Assembly (NCBI RefSeq): GCF_006125015.1
Contig: NZ_SZZN01000001.1
Span: forward strand, 2,170,001-2,234,000
Direction of reading: 5' to 3'
Source of the DNA: Roseovarius arcticus
Lineage (GTDB): Bacteria > Pseudomonadota > Alphaproteobacteria > Rhodobacterales > Rhodobacteraceae
DNA length: 64,000 nt
In this document: in pieces, positions 36,804 through 46,047 of the stretch
Layout of the letters: the number at the start of each line of letters is the position of its first letter
How positions within the stretch are numbered: the stretch's first letter is position 1
The notes under the pieces: model-generated
Told to the model about the DNA's origin: nothing
Databases searched by the model: none
What the model saw: only the letters and a program-made list of their open reading frames with translations
Translations under genes and position numbers: made by a program

Positions 36804-37399
36804 GATTGCGCTGCCAGCACCTCGCGGGCCGCTCCCGCGAGGTGCTCAGGCGTGACATCGCCTTCGAACCGCGCCCATGACGCCTCGCGGATGCGCAGCA
36901 GATAAAGCGCGCGATGCGCCATCTTGATGTCGCTATCTGCCTCGAATGCCAGTCGAACTGCGCCGATTGCACCGGGCGCGCCAGTAAACAGCCTCCACTC
37001 AGGCCCTGCACCGAACATATCGGCATAGGCCGCCAATTCAGCCGGGCCGTCGTGATCAGGGTCTATCGTCAGCGACCAAAACCGCACGCCCGCCCGCTCT
37101 GGTCCAAGGGCGTCTGTCGTAGCTGCCACAACCGACGACAAAATAGGGCAGATGCCGGGACACGTCGTAAAGATGAAGGTCATCAGCACCGGGCCCGGTT
37201 TTTGCAGCTCTGCCGCAAGGTCAGCCGCCTTGCCGGTCTGGTCGACCAGCGGCACAGATGGCATCCGATAGTTGCGCACTAGCCGTGATGGCGGCTGCGG
37301 GACTGCAGGATCGAACCCATGATGCACATGCTGCGCGCGTGCGGGCCGGACCATCAGCATCCCCCCTGCCCCCATCATCGCCGTGCGCCGGGTAATCAT
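36800..37399 (-). CDS. SCO1/SenC-family copper chaperone
   Basis: 199 aa. N-terminal twin-arginine-like signal (MITRRTAMMGAGGML), mature part from about residue 23 starting with a His-rich HVHH. Thioredoxin fold with the copper motif FTTCPGICP (Cys 80, Cys 84) and the third ligand His in KMAHRALYLL, so copper binding should be intact. SCO proteins deliver copper to, or keep reduced, cuproenzyme sites; here the client is probably the multicopper oxidase of the same operon rather than cytochrome oxidase. GGAGG 6 nt before the ATG at 37399 selects this start over one 6 bp upstream. Confidence 0.88.
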   Translation of the reverse strand: MITRRTAMMGAGGMLMVRPARAQHVHHGFDPAVPQPPSRLVRNYRMPSVPLVDQTGKAADLAAELQKPGPVLMTFIFTTCPGICPILSSVVAATTDALGPERAGVRFWSLTIDPDHDGPAELAAYADMFGAGPEWRLFTGAPGAIGAVRLAFEADSDIKMAHRALYLLRIREASWARFEGDVTPEHLAGAAREVLAAQS

Positions 37400-37437
37400 G
37401 GACATCCTCCCTCAGGTGTTTTTTTGCGGCAAATGGC

Positions 37438-39942
37438 TTAGTGCATTGAATAGATCGCGGCATCGTGGTGAAGCGGGTCAAACTGGTAGAACCGCAGCCG
37501 CGGCGACGGCTCGTAATTGAACTGAATCATCAGGCGGTGCGCCGATGGGGTGACGGTTATTATCGGATTACCACCTGCCACTGGCGTCTCTGTGCGCGTC
37601 GCCGCCCCGACAGCCACCGTTCCCGGCACCGTGTTGAACCGCGCGTGAAAGCGGCCGAAGGTGAACCAGGGGCCTGATCCAGCGGTCTTGATCGTCGACT
37701 GCCATGTATTTTCCCAGCCCCGCAAGCCGCCGAAGTCGACACTGAGGTAGCCGTGCGGAAAGTAATCGCCGTTCAGCAGGGTGATTTTGCCCATGTCGCC
37801 GCGCCGCCGCCATTCGGGAAACGCCACGGCGCCGCCTTTGCGCAGCTGGCCGTAAATCGTGTTGTTGAGAAACGCGAGCGTCATGTCGGTGTCTGGATCG
37901 GGCTGCAGGCCACTGGGCAGATGCGTGCGGTCGAGCCAGTCCAGATACGCGTCGCGCGCATCCAGCAACAGGGCGATCCAGATCTCGTCGCCACCAGTTG
38001 CAGATGGGGTCTTTGCCACTTCGTCCTGCATCAAGTGGAACGCGTTCCACATCCGCTTGGCCGGGGCCAGATCGCTGATCTTGGAAATGGCGTAGTCCAT
38101 CTTTTCACGCTCAGTGACCGGCGCAGGCACCGGCGACTCAAAAAATCGCGTCATGATACCCAGCCGCGCGTTCACCATGTCGAGCGCGACCTTGTCCGCG
38201 CCGTTAGCTTCTTGAAACCGCGCGAGGCATTGGTCGAATTCTGCCTCGCTAAGCGTCGCCAGCCCCATATCGGCGATCATCGGTCCCAACTCATCCATTG
38301 GCGGCAGCATTTCCATGCTCTGCGGCCCCGGAAATCCGGTAAAGGCAAACCGTTCGTGATCGATGATGCCGGCGCGCAGCGGGTGACAGAACATTTCCTC
38401 AGTCGGCAGGCCGGGCGGCACCAGTTTCTGGCCGTTCTCCGTTGCTTGCGCGCGGGGCGGATGCACGCGCCAACCCCACGAATAGGTCAGATTGAAGTAC
38501 TGCGCCGGGGCCATTTTGACGCTAAGCTCTACTTTGGTTCCGTTCTCCATCGGAAAGAAACTTTGATCGAAGGATGCGTAAAGCGGTCCGTTCACCCAAT
38601 CCACCGCCTCCTCTGGCAGATTGACGTCCGCAGGCTGGCATCCTTGCGCCACCCCCCCGATATCGAGCCTGCCGGGGCAGTCAAATTGCATCACCATCGG
38701 CGAGAAATCATCGGCGCCGCGGCTCAGGACGAAAATCTCATAATTGATGACCCAAGGCTTGTTTGGCGGGATCGGTGCGGCGCCTGCACAGGCGGCCTGT
38801 GTCGGTTGCCCGTCGCCTCCGCAATTGGCATAGTCTTCAACTGGCGGCCCTATCTTGTTCCACCCGAAATCAAAAAACATCGTATCCGATTTGATGTTCC
38901 CGCCAAACCAAATCTGGCGCACGGTCACTTCGCCCCCGGTGATCATTCCATCTGGACCTCTGACTGGCAAAACGCGTTTCACACGGTTATGGCCAGAATG
39001 GTTGAGCATCGAAAATCCGAGGTAACCCCGGTCGCCCGGCACCTTAGAATCCGGCGCATCGTTTCCTTCGATCAGGTCGATGCCCCATGCCAGATGGTGA
39101 TCAATCAGGTTACGCGCATCCGCTATGCGATCCGCTGCGCCTTCGGCATCGGCAATCAGGGCGTCCAGATCCACCGTATCGGGGCGGGTCAATAACGCGC
39201 GATATGGCTGTTCTGTGATCGTCTCAAATATCGTCTCAAAGATATAGCGCAGATCGTCGATCGGCGATTCACCATTTATGCGCGTCGCCACAGGGTCGCC
39301 GTCATGCAGGTTATATTCGCCTTTTTTGTTTGAGGGCAGCGTGTGGATCATCACGCCGCCCTGCGTGTCGCGCAAGTTGCGGTATGAGGTAGACAGCATG
39401 TTCGTGCCGGGCGGATTGGCGAAAGGGTCGACAGTCGTTACCACGCCGTCGATATCTATCTCACCGGGAAAGATCGCCATCGGCGTTTTGACGAAGGTCG
39501 CGCGGGTCATCACAGGTAACTCGATCCGCGGCAGGGTGGGATAGGCCAGCGACGGCAGCGAGATTTCAAAGGGAGTGATCCCCATCACGCAGTTTACCCT
39601 GCGCCAGTCCGACTGCGGCACGTTCGGCTGGCCGCCCGGATGGTCGGGGTTCAGGTATCGCTCCTCTTCGGTGCGCAGATCGGGCGCGCCGCCGGGGACG
39701 TTGAACCGCGTAACAGTGTTGGGCGGGTCAAAGACCAGCCCCGCCTCCAACCCGGAAAAGGCAAAGGAGTCAAAATCTGTCACAGCCGATTGCGCCCCTC
39801 CGGACAGATCCCCGAAATCGAGGAGATGGCCCTGCGCCTTAAACACCGGCGGGTCAGGCATCGTGCAGGGCTGCGCGAACGCGCCAGTCGTTCCTAAAAT
39901 CACCGCCAATGCCGCGCCTTTGATTGATGTGCCTCGGGTCAT
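37438..39942 (-). CDS. Large exported protein of unknown family in the copper operon
   Basis: 834 aa with a clean Sec signal peptide (MTRGTSIKGAALAVILGTTGAFAQ) and a good AGGAG site. I do not recognise the family. The mature protein has about ten cysteines, few hydrophobic segments and many aromatic and Pro-rich turns; histidine-containing stretches include NLIDHHLAWGIDL, SMLNHSGHN and the C-terminal DPLHHDAAIYSMH, which could bind metal. The middle (about 310-520) looks beta-rich, the part from 560 to 720 helical. Located between two SCO-type genes and downstream of the multicopper oxidase with 36-bp spacing, it is probably a partner, substrate-presenting protein or second enzyme of that system. 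Function unknown. Confidence 0.8.
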   Translation of the reverse strand: MTRGTSIKGAALAVILGTTGAFAQPCTMPDPPVFKAQGHLLDFGDLSGGAQSAVTDFDSFAFSGLEAGLVFDPPNTVTRFNVPGGAPDLRTEEERYLNPDHPGGQPNVPQSDWRRVNCVMGITPFEISLPSLAYPTLPRIELPVMTRATFVKTPMAIFPGEIDIDGVVTTVDPFANPPGTNMLSTSYRNLRDTQGGVMIHTLPSNKKGEYNLHDGDPVATRINGESPIDDLRYIFETIFETITEQPYRALLTRPDTVDLDALIADAEGAADRIADARNLIDHHLAWGIDLIEGNDAPDSKVPGDRGYLGFSMLNHSGHNRVKRVLPVRGPDGMITGGEVTVRQIWFGGNIKSDTMFFDFGWNKIGPPVEDYANCGGDGQPTQAACAGAAPIPPNKPWVINYEIFVLSRGADDFSPMVMQFDCPGRLDIGGVAQGCQPADVNLPEEAVDWVNGPLYASFDQSFFPMENGTKVELSVKMAPAQYFNLTYSWGWRVHPPRAQATENGQKLVPPGLPTEEMFCHPLRAGIIDHERFAFTGFPGPQSMEMLPPMDELGPMIADMGLATLSEAEFDQCLARFQEANGADKVALDMVNARLGIMTRFFESPVPAPVTEREKMDYAISKISDLAPAKRMWNAFHLMQDEVAKTPSATGGDEIWIALLLDARDAYLDWLDRTHLPSGLQPDPDTDMTLAFLNNTIYGQLRKGGAVAFPEWRRRGDMGKITLLNGDYFPHGYLSVDFGGLRGWENTWQSTIKTAGSGPWFTFGRFHARFNTVPGTVAVGAATRTETPVAGGNPIITVTPSAHRLMIQFNYEPSPRLRFYQFDPLHHDAAIYSMH

Positions 39943-39978
39943 AGCTTGGCTCCTCTAAAGAAAGTCTGGCGGTCAAAT

Positions 39979-40653
39979 TCAGGAAAGAACGGCCGGAAAT
40001 GGGCCTGCCCGGCGACGGGTTCGCGGACGGGGTGCGCCTGCATCGCGCATCCACGTAAGCCTTGCCGCAATATCAGGTGCCGAGGCACGTACAGGGGCCG
40101 CGCCCCAGACATCCAGCGCCTCGTTGCCGTACCGCATCAGCCCCATCGAGCAATCCATCACTGCCCGCTCGGGCGGCATGCGCAAAAGTTCCGACCGGGT
40201 GATCATCTTTGGCCCGGTTGGAACAGGGGCGAGGCTGCGGTGGACGTAGAACGCGGCGCGCAGCAAATCTACGTCGCCCGGATTAGCCCTCAGGAACAGC
40301 CAACGCCCCGCCTCGCCGGGCCCGCAGAACCCACCTGCCCCGGAGCGGCCCGCGTGGTTGGCCAATCCCAACGCACCGTCCGCGCCGGGATCTACCGTGA
40401 TAGACAGAAACAGCGTCGTGTCACTTGGATCGCGGTCCAGCAGTTTACGCACGTCGGCCATCTTGGCAGAACAGTTCGATTCGGCGTCGTGGCCAATCGA
40501 CATGAACGCTACCAAAACCACCTGGTCCCGGATCAGATCGTCGTAGAACGACCATTCCCTGCCGTCATGCGAAACGACCGGAACGTTTGGGATCGCGCGG
40601 CGGTTCAGGCGGGCTTGGCCTGTGGCTGGTGTCGTCCCCTGCATCCGGGTCAT
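39979..40653 (-). CDS. Atypical SCO/thioredoxin-like protein
   Basis: 224 aa. A thioredoxin-fold segment is visible (WSFYDDLIRDQVVLVAFMSI, then TLFLSITVDPGADG, which matches the SCO1 block SLTIDPDHDG). The copper motif CPxxCP is missing: the equivalent site reads IGHDAESNCSAKM with a single Cys and a His. The usual late His lies in a region reading YVHRSLAPV. No obvious signal peptide is seen, although the fold is normally periplasmic. The ATG with GGAGG 5 nt upstream is chosen over an in-frame TTG overlapping the oxidase stop. Likely a specialised partner for the adjacent oxidase; it may bind metal differently or only act as a redox scaffold. Confidence 0.72.
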   Translation of the reverse strand: MTRMQGTTPATGQARLNRRAIPNVPVVSHDGREWSFYDDLIRDQVVLVAFMSIGHDAESNCSAKMADVRKLLDRDPSDTTLFLSITVDPGADGALGLANHAGRSGAGGFCGPGEAGRWLFLRANPGDVDLLRAAFYVHRSLAPVPTGPKMITRSELLRMPPERAVMDCSMGLMRYGNEALDVWGAAPVRASAPDIAARLTWMRDAGAPRPRTRRRAGPFPAVLS

Positions 40654-40676
40654 AGCGGCCTCCTGTCCCATCTCGT

Positions 40677-43517
40677 TCAACTGTCGTCGGGCGCATGTGC
40701 GCCGCCCTCGGGGTGCGTTTCGATATGCTCGCGGCGATGCACCTTGACCGCGTCACCCAGCGACTGCGCGATCAGATCGGAGTCAACCGGCGTGTCGAAC
40801 CCCGCGCCCTGAGGAACGATGTCCCAGCGGACCATCATCGCGTGATCCTCATGCACCACGTTGTGGCAATGCATGATGTGGCGGCCCATAAAATCCTTCC
40901 ACCGCGCGAAAACCACGACCTCGGTATTGGGCAACAGCAGCGCCACATCGCGCCGCGCCCCACCTAGGAAACGGTCCACCTTGGGCTTGCCCAATCCGAT
41001 CAGCGGCAAAAACTCGACCCATTGAGCAAAGAGGTCGTAACTGCGGAATTTCATCGCGTCGAAATTGCCATTAAGCAGATCGCTGACCAGCTCTATCGCC
41101 TCGTCCGGGCCCATCGTCGCCAGCATGTTACCCAAGGCGGTAATTGCCTCACTCGGCAACACCATCGCCTCTGGGCTGGCCTCCCCGTCACTTGAATCGA
41201 ACTGCCTCAGCTGCGGGACAAGCCGGTCTCTCAGCTCGTCCGAGCCAAGCTCCTCTAGTCCCTCGGCAAGTTCGGGTGCCTTAAAAATCTCGGCGAGCCC
41301 CTCGCGACCGGTAAATCCGCTCGCTTCCGTCTTGGCCGTATTGGGGGCGTCCATTCGCATCAGATTCTGCGCGCCCGGCGACGGAGCGACTGCCGCCTCG
41401 GGGATTACCTCGCTGTCTTGCACGAACTGCTTGGTCTGGATCGTTCCGCGCAAAAATGGCTGGCTATCGCGCTCAATAATCAGGAATTCTGTGAAATGGC
41501 TGTGAATTGGGTGGTGCCAGCCATTGCCGCTGTTGCGCATCGTCCAGATCTCGGCGGAGTCCTGTTCGATCCCGGCATCCACACGGTTCGGGTCAAAAAT
41601 CTTGCCGTTGATCGTCCAAAGCCCGCCGTGATAATCGAATTCCCACAATCGGTCGCGCTTAACCTCGGTAAAGTCCACTGGCGGAAACTCCCGGAACAGC
41701 AGAGGAAATGCGCTAGGGTCCGCATCCCCTTCCTCGGGCGTGCCGTAATCCGAATGCACCGCGCCCTCAGCCAAATCGCCGACCTTGAACGCCATCATTG
41801 CGTTCGCGGCAAAGAAATCATCGTCCGTTGCATAATCCTTGGGGTCGATCTTGCGCTCGTTCGGGCCGCGCCCATGCTCCTGCTCCAACCTGTTGACCAG
41901 ATAGACAGTCGATCCGGCGTAGTTCGAGAAATCGACAATCACATCGACCCGCTGCGCCACACCAAGATAGATGCTATGGGCCAGCACCGGATTGGGTTGA
42001 AAATTCCCATCGCCGCAGATCACGATAAAGGGGTGGTCCAGCTCGGTTGTAGGCTCGCCCATTTCGGGATCGTCCTCGGCACGCCCGAATGCGGCCTCCG
42101 GCGCGCCCTGGGCGTGCAGGTAAAATTCGTAGAACCGCGACGGGCCGCCATTCAGAAGCCGCAGCCGGTACTTCCTGGGGGTGACCTCTAGCGCGGGCTG
42201 AATCCGGCGGTTCACGGTCCAGCGGTCGCCGATGATCCCGTCCGTGTTGAACCCGTCGAATATAATCTGGGGCGACGGGTCGTACACCGGATCTGTCCCG
42301 GTATAGTTGCGCGCCTCAATCGCCTTGCGCGACCCATCGGCGAGAAACGCACCGCGATCCGTCCCTGCGAAATCGCTCCAGTCCTGTGAGCTTTCAAAGG
42401 TCCAGCGCGTCGTCTCTTCCCGGCTGAATTCGCGCGGTTTTCCATCAACCTCCTGCGCGAACAACAGATCGTGAAAAATCAGCGGTATGTCGAAATCATG
42501 GCTGGGCAGCAGCCAACTGGGATCTTTGTCACCGGTGTTGCCATCGTCGGCATTCTTGGCGTCACGCTCGTCGAACAGCATGTAAAACCCGTCCAGCCCG
42601 GCGTAGACATTCGAGGCCGTGAAATCCATGCGATGATCGTGATACCAGAGTGTCGATAGCTTTTCCCGGTCGTCGTTCCCGGACGGAAAGTTGGCATAAT
42701 GATGATCCCAGTATTCGCCAGGATTGATCCAGTCGCTGGGGTAGCCGTCGCTCTCTGACGCGGTATGCGCGTTGTGCAGATGCGAGGTCGTCGACGGCAG
42801 GGCAAAGCGCAGACGTGCATTGCCGGGGTTGTTGCCGATGTTTGGCAAATCATTGATCCGCCGTGTCAGGATCGGCTCACCATACATGGTGTGGAACGTC
42901 GGCCCCGGAGAGCAAGCGCGCGTGCTGCGGTAGGACCCATCATCGGCGCTGTAGATGTTGTGATAGCCCCAACTGTACGAGCCGTCGCCGTATTCCGCGT
43001 GGTAGGACCACAGAAATTCTACCTCGCGATTGATATAAAATTTGCGCGGTCTGAATTCGAAAAATCGCTGATGCGCCGCAGGGTCGGGCGGGTCACCGAT
43101 GTCGATCCGTACGTTGCCGTCCGCCGTCAATTCCTCGCCGCGAACGCTCCAAGCGCCGGAAGTGGCGAAACCATCGGTGCGCAGTGCATCGGCCGCTATT
43201 TCGAACTGTTCGCGAAACTTATCCCACCATGCCTCATCGCCCAGCCCGGCCGACTCCGCTTCGGTCAGCGTGAAGAGTGGTCGCGCGACTGGTGGGCTAA
43301 GCTCGGCCAAAGGCCAGATCCCGAATGGCGTGACTGGCGGGCTGGGCCGCGACAGCAAATCAGGCGGCGATCCGTTGGGTGGCACGAGGTGCCTGAGCCG
43401 CCGCTCGCCCTCACGGACCGTATCGTGACTGCCGGCAGATCTGGCGGTTTGCGCCAGCGCGATACCCGACGCGGCGGTTGCCCCCGCCTTGAGAAAGTTG
43501 CGTCTGCTGCTACGCAT
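40677..43517 (-). CDS. Large Tat-exported multicopper oxidase
   Basis: 946 aa. Twin-arginine signal SSRRNFLKAGATA at the N-terminus. All four copper clusters of a three-domain oxidase are visible: HLHNAH and WYHDHRMD early, HHPIHSHF and HCHNVVHEDHAM late; the type 1 Cys is in HIMHCHNVVH. Typical CotA/bilirubin-oxidase-like enzymes are near 500-600 aa, so this one carries a long N-terminal part (about 30-190) and an acidic insert between the last two copper motifs with many Glu and Ser (about 720-860). Substrates of such enzymes include phenolics, metal ions such as Mn(II) or Cu(I), and bilirubin; none can be assigned. First gene of the five-gene unit, GGGGG ribosome site 8 nt upstream. Confidence 0.9.
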   Translation of the reverse strand: MRSSRRNFLKAGATAASGIALAQTARSAGSHDTVREGERRLRHLVPPNGSPPDLLSRPSPPVTPFGIWPLAELSPPVARPLFTLTEAESAGLGDEAWWDKFREQFEIAADALRTDGFATSGAWSVRGEELTADGNVRIDIGDPPDPAAHQRFFEFRPRKFYINREVEFLWSYHAEYGDGSYSWGYHNIYSADDGSYRSTRACSPGPTFHTMYGEPILTRRINDLPNIGNNPGNARLRFALPSTTSHLHNAHTASESDGYPSDWINPGEYWDHHYANFPSGNDDREKLSTLWYHDHRMDFTASNVYAGLDGFYMLFDERDAKNADDGNTGDKDPSWLLPSHDFDIPLIFHDLLFAQEVDGKPREFSREETTRWTFESSQDWSDFAGTDRGAFLADGSRKAIEARNYTGTDPVYDPSPQIIFDGFNTDGIIGDRWTVNRRIQPALEVTPRKYRLRLLNGGPSRFYEFYLHAQGAPEAAFGRAEDDPEMGEPTTELDHPFIVICGDGNFQPNPVLAHSIYLGVAQRVDVIVDFSNYAGSTVYLVNRLEQEHGRGPNERKIDPKDYATDDDFFAANAMMAFKVGDLAEGAVHSDYGTPEEGDADPSAFPLLFREFPPVDFTEVKRDRLWEFDYHGGLWTINGKIFDPNRVDAGIEQDSAEIWTMRNSGNGWHHPIHSHFTEFLIIERDSQPFLRGTIQTKQFVQDSEVIPEAAVAPSPGAQNLMRMDAPNTAKTEASGFTGREGLAEIFKAPELAEGLEELGSDELRDRLVPQLRQFDSSDGEASPEAMVLPSEAITALGNMLATMGPDEAIELVSDLLNGNFDAMKFRSYDLFAQWVEFLPLIGLGKPKVDRFLGGARRDVALLLPNTEVVVFARWKDFMGRHIMHCHNVVHEDHAMMVRWDIVPQGAGFDTPVDSDLIAQSLGDAVKVHRREHIETHPEGGAHAPDDS

Positions 43518-44030
43518 GGCACATGCCCCCTTTGGTCACCGCAATCAGCTTGCGATCCCTGAAATTTTGGTACTGGATAACTTATGATAGCGGTAACAGC
43601 GCTGAATTAGGCACATGCTCAGTTCGCAGCGCACAACGACTGAAGAACAAAACAAATCCGGAGTTACGTTACGTCAACTGTAACATAAGTTGTGCAGCGG
43701 TGTCGAATAATTTTGGAGAGTTCGCCTATTGGTGGTGGCGGAATGTCGGATTCAACCCCGGAAATCATTGGGTTGAAGGGGCCAGTCGCTTAGCCCAATC
43801 CGGCTGCAGCATCTTTCTGCCGATGTCCGCATTACTTTGAGCCGTCTGCAATTATCGCTATCGGCGCTGCGATGATTCGAGGAAATTCGTATATAACTGG
43901 TCGCCGCAGTTCACTGCGCGGTTGAGCACCGAGTGGTATAGGGAGGCCAAGGTTCACAGTCAGACCGTACGGGCTGAAGGGGGCGCTCTGTGAAAGAGCC
44001 ACCAGCTGTCTGGATTTGTGTAGCATTTTA
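43518..44030. other. Promoter region of the multicopper oxidase operon
   Basis: About 510 bp without a supported gene. It carries a perfect stem-loop TTCAACCC-N11-GGGTTGAA at 43751-43777 and a dyad GTTAC-N12-GTAAC just upstream of position 43685. No copper-regulator (CueR or CopY type) box was recognised. A 105-codon plus-strand frame at 43523-43840 has atypical composition and no ribosome site, so it is not called. Confidence 0.45.
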
Positions 44031-44060
44031 GGGAGCAGGCCGCGCAGCGCGGCCTGCCCC
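44031..44060 (-). terminator. Strong GC-rich terminator-like hairpin after the GST gene
   Basis: Perfect 10-bp arms GCAGGCCGCG and CGCGGCCTGC with a CAG loop, extended by GGG/CCC pairs around one bulge. It begins 29 bp after the stop of the glutathione S-transferase. On the minus strand it is followed by TAAAATG, so it lacks a good U tract. Confidence 0.65.
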
Positions 44061-44088
44061 AAGATTCAGAAATGGGACAGGCGGCGCA

Positions 44089-44766
44089 TTATGCGTTGAC
44101 GTAGTTGCTTGGATAGAGCGCGCGGAGGGACGCTTCGTCACCGGGGGTCTTAAAGGTTTCACCCTTCCCCACCTCCTGGGCTTTTGCGACGGCCGGGCGG
44201 GCATTGATTGCATTGAACCAACGGTCAACTTCGGGGAACCGCGCAAGACCCTCGCCGCCTAGAACACGGGGCGCACGGATGGCCCAGCCCCATGCAGATA
44301 TGTCAGCGATAGAATAGCTGTCACCCACGATATAGTCGCGCCCTTTCAGATGATCGTTGAGCACCTGATAATGCCGCTCTATTTCGCGCATGTAGCGATT
44401 TTTCGCGTAGGGTACATCCTCGGGTGCGACGTGGTGGAAATGGACGCACTGACCAGAGAAAGGCCCAAGGCCAGAGGCAATAAACATCAACCACGATAAC
44501 AAGGCGCCACGATTTTCTGGCGCCGCGCCCAGTTGGCCGGTCTTGTCGGAGAGGTAGAGCAAGATCGCTGTGCTGTCGAACACCGCAATGCCATCGTCGT
44601 CGATTGCGGGCACCTTGCCGTTCGGATTGATCGCGCGAAACTCAGGCGTATGCTGCTCTCCCTTCGCAGTATCGACGGCCACCAATTCGAAGGGCAAATC
44701 CGTCTCAGCTAAGAACAACGCAACTTTGAGCGGATTAGGGGTTGGGTGGAAATAGAATTTCAGCAT
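44089..44766 (-). CDS. Glutathione S-transferase
   Basis: 225 aa cytoplasmic enzyme. N-terminal thioredoxin-like domain (residues 1-80): FYFHPTPNPLKVALFLAE, the cis-Pro motif NPNGKVPAIDDDG and the glutathione gamma-glutamyl contact FDSTAILLYL. The C-terminal helical domain follows, with YIVGDSYSIADISAWGW (N-capping box). No Cys at the usual active-site position; Ser/Thr- or Asn-type catalysis is likely. An upstream in-frame start would add 18 residues; GGA 8 nt before this ATG and the conserved start of the fold favour the shorter form. Substrate unknown. Confidence 0.9.
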   Translation of the reverse strand: MLKFYFHPTPNPLKVALFLAETDLPFELVAVDTAKGEQHTPEFRAINPNGKVPAIDDDGIAVFDSTAILLYLSDKTGQLGAAPENRGALLSWLMFIASGLGPFSGQCVHFHHVAPEDVPYAKNRYMREIERHYQVLNDHLKGRDYIVGDSYSIADISAWGWAIRAPRVLGGEGLARFPEVDRWFNAINARPAVAKAQEVGKGETFKTPGDEASLRALYPSNYVNA

Positions 44767-45011
44767 GTTTTCGGTCCTTTGAAGGTAAGAAAGAAATGGC
44801 AGGCCCCTTGGTGACCTCATCTAAGGTTTTTGTAACAAAACCCGAGGCTTAATTGTCACCGCGAATCTGGTTGTTTGACAGACTGCATCGAAGATCAAGC
44901 GATCATCTGCCGCCTCTTCGGAAAGAGATCGCGCGTTATCAAACGTTATTTGATCCGATCACAGTTCGCACATACTGGGTTGTGAATAACACCAAATTTA
45001 GAAAAGAGGTC

Positions 45012-45503
45012 ATGATGTCACTGATAGAGTCCCCTAACAGGCGTCAAGTTTTTATATCGATCGCCCTCGCCGGACTGGTCGGAGAAATTGCATTTGAACT
45101 CTACGCATGGCTCATCTCTCCGCTGCTGTTCAATGTGGTCCTTCAACCATCCAATCTGGTTATCGCGCTGACTGCGAAATTAACAGGCATACAGATATCC
45201 CACAGCCTGGCATTTCCAATTCACTTTATTATCGGATCATTGGGATTTGGCGTCTTCGTCTACTTGATCAGGTTGTTTGTGTCCTCACAGGTTTGGATTG
45301 CCGGATTTGTCTCTGGCGTGGTTCTTTGGTTCGTCGCCCAAGGTTTATTGGCCCCTTTCATCGGGCGAAGCTTCATGATGGACTTTGGGACGTACACGCA
45401 ATCGTCGTTCATCGGGCATGTCGGCATGACACTTCTGATGGCGCGCCTCCTTGAAACGTTCCTGAGGTACTCCAAAAAGAGGCCCATTCTGCAGGAAAGT
45501 TGA
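45012..45503 (+). CDS. Four-helix inner-membrane protein of unknown function
   Basis: 163 aa with about four membrane helices (roughly 14-34, 62-82, 88-108 and 130-150). No family recognised with confidence. Two adjacent ATG codons (45012 and 45015) are both near AGAGG; the upstream one is used. An in-frame extension to 44853 is unlikely, since it has a different composition and lacks a ribosome site. The 245-bp gap from the GST start is AT-richer than average and holds nothing else that I can support. Probably monocistronic. Confidence 0.65.
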   Translation: MMSLIESPNRRQVFISIALAGLVGEIAFELYAWLISPLLFNVVLQPSNLVIALTAKLTGIQISHSLAFPIHFIIGSLGFGVFVYLIRLFVSSQVWIAGFVSGVVLWFVAQGLLAPFIGRSFMMDFGTYTQSSFIGHVGMTLLMARLLETFLRYSKKRPILQES

Positions 45504-45651
45504 CGAAGGCGAACACACGTCGAAGCCAGATAAGCGGGCCGATGAAACTCCGACGCTGACAGCCATATGGAATGACTACGTCGGTGCGTCATTTCGCCAT
45601 GCCGTTACTCGCAGATAGGCCACGGGCCCGCTTAGACTAGGCGCGTGGGCG

Positions 45652-46047
45652 TTAATTCATAAGCGCCTTCACGATGAGGGAGGACGCCGTAAGCAGATAT
45701 ATGGCGTCGCCGTTAATTGCATAGACTTCGCCGCGTCCCGGACGGCGCAAACCGCGACGATCCCAGTCTTGGATCACCACCACGTCGCGCTGGTTAAAGC
45801 GATTTCCTACGCTGCGGCGCTGTTGCTTTGCTACAGATTTTTGCACAACCACCGTTTTAGAATTGCGCGCACGGGTGTCTTGTTTTTTCACCAACACCTT
45901 TTGAGCATCGCGGCCATGGGTAACTTTTTCTTGAATTACCACGGTTTTTACATTGCGATCACGGGAGGTATGCTGCTCTGCAAGCGCCGTCCCTGCGATG
46001 CTGGATAGTGCAAACGCAGTCGCGATAAGTATTGATATACGTGTCAT
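45652..46047 (-). CDS. Small exported basic protein, RcnB/CigR-like C-terminus
   Basis: 131 aa. Signal peptide 1-23 (cut after GTALA). The mature protein is strongly basic, with repeated short units built on KTVVIQEKV, QKVLVKKQ and KTVVVQKSV at about residues 33-70, which look like an internal imperfect repeat. The C-terminal part GEVYAINGDAIYLLTASSLIVKAL resembles the end of periplasmic RcnB/CigR proteins, which help metal or stress tolerance in some bacteria. Weak similarity only, so function is open. GGAC precedes the ATG. Confidence 0.65.
   Translation of the reverse strand: MTRISILIATAFALSSIAGTALAEQHTSRDRNVKTVVIQEKVTHGRDAQKVLVKKQDTRARNSKTVVVQKSVAKQQRRSVGNRFNQRDVVVIQDWDRRGLRRPGRGEVYAINGDAIYLLTASSLIVKALMN

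Noticed and set aside
43523..43840. 105-codon plus-strand frame upstream of the multicopper oxidase gene
   Set aside because: No ribosome site, unusual composition and it occupies the operon promoter.
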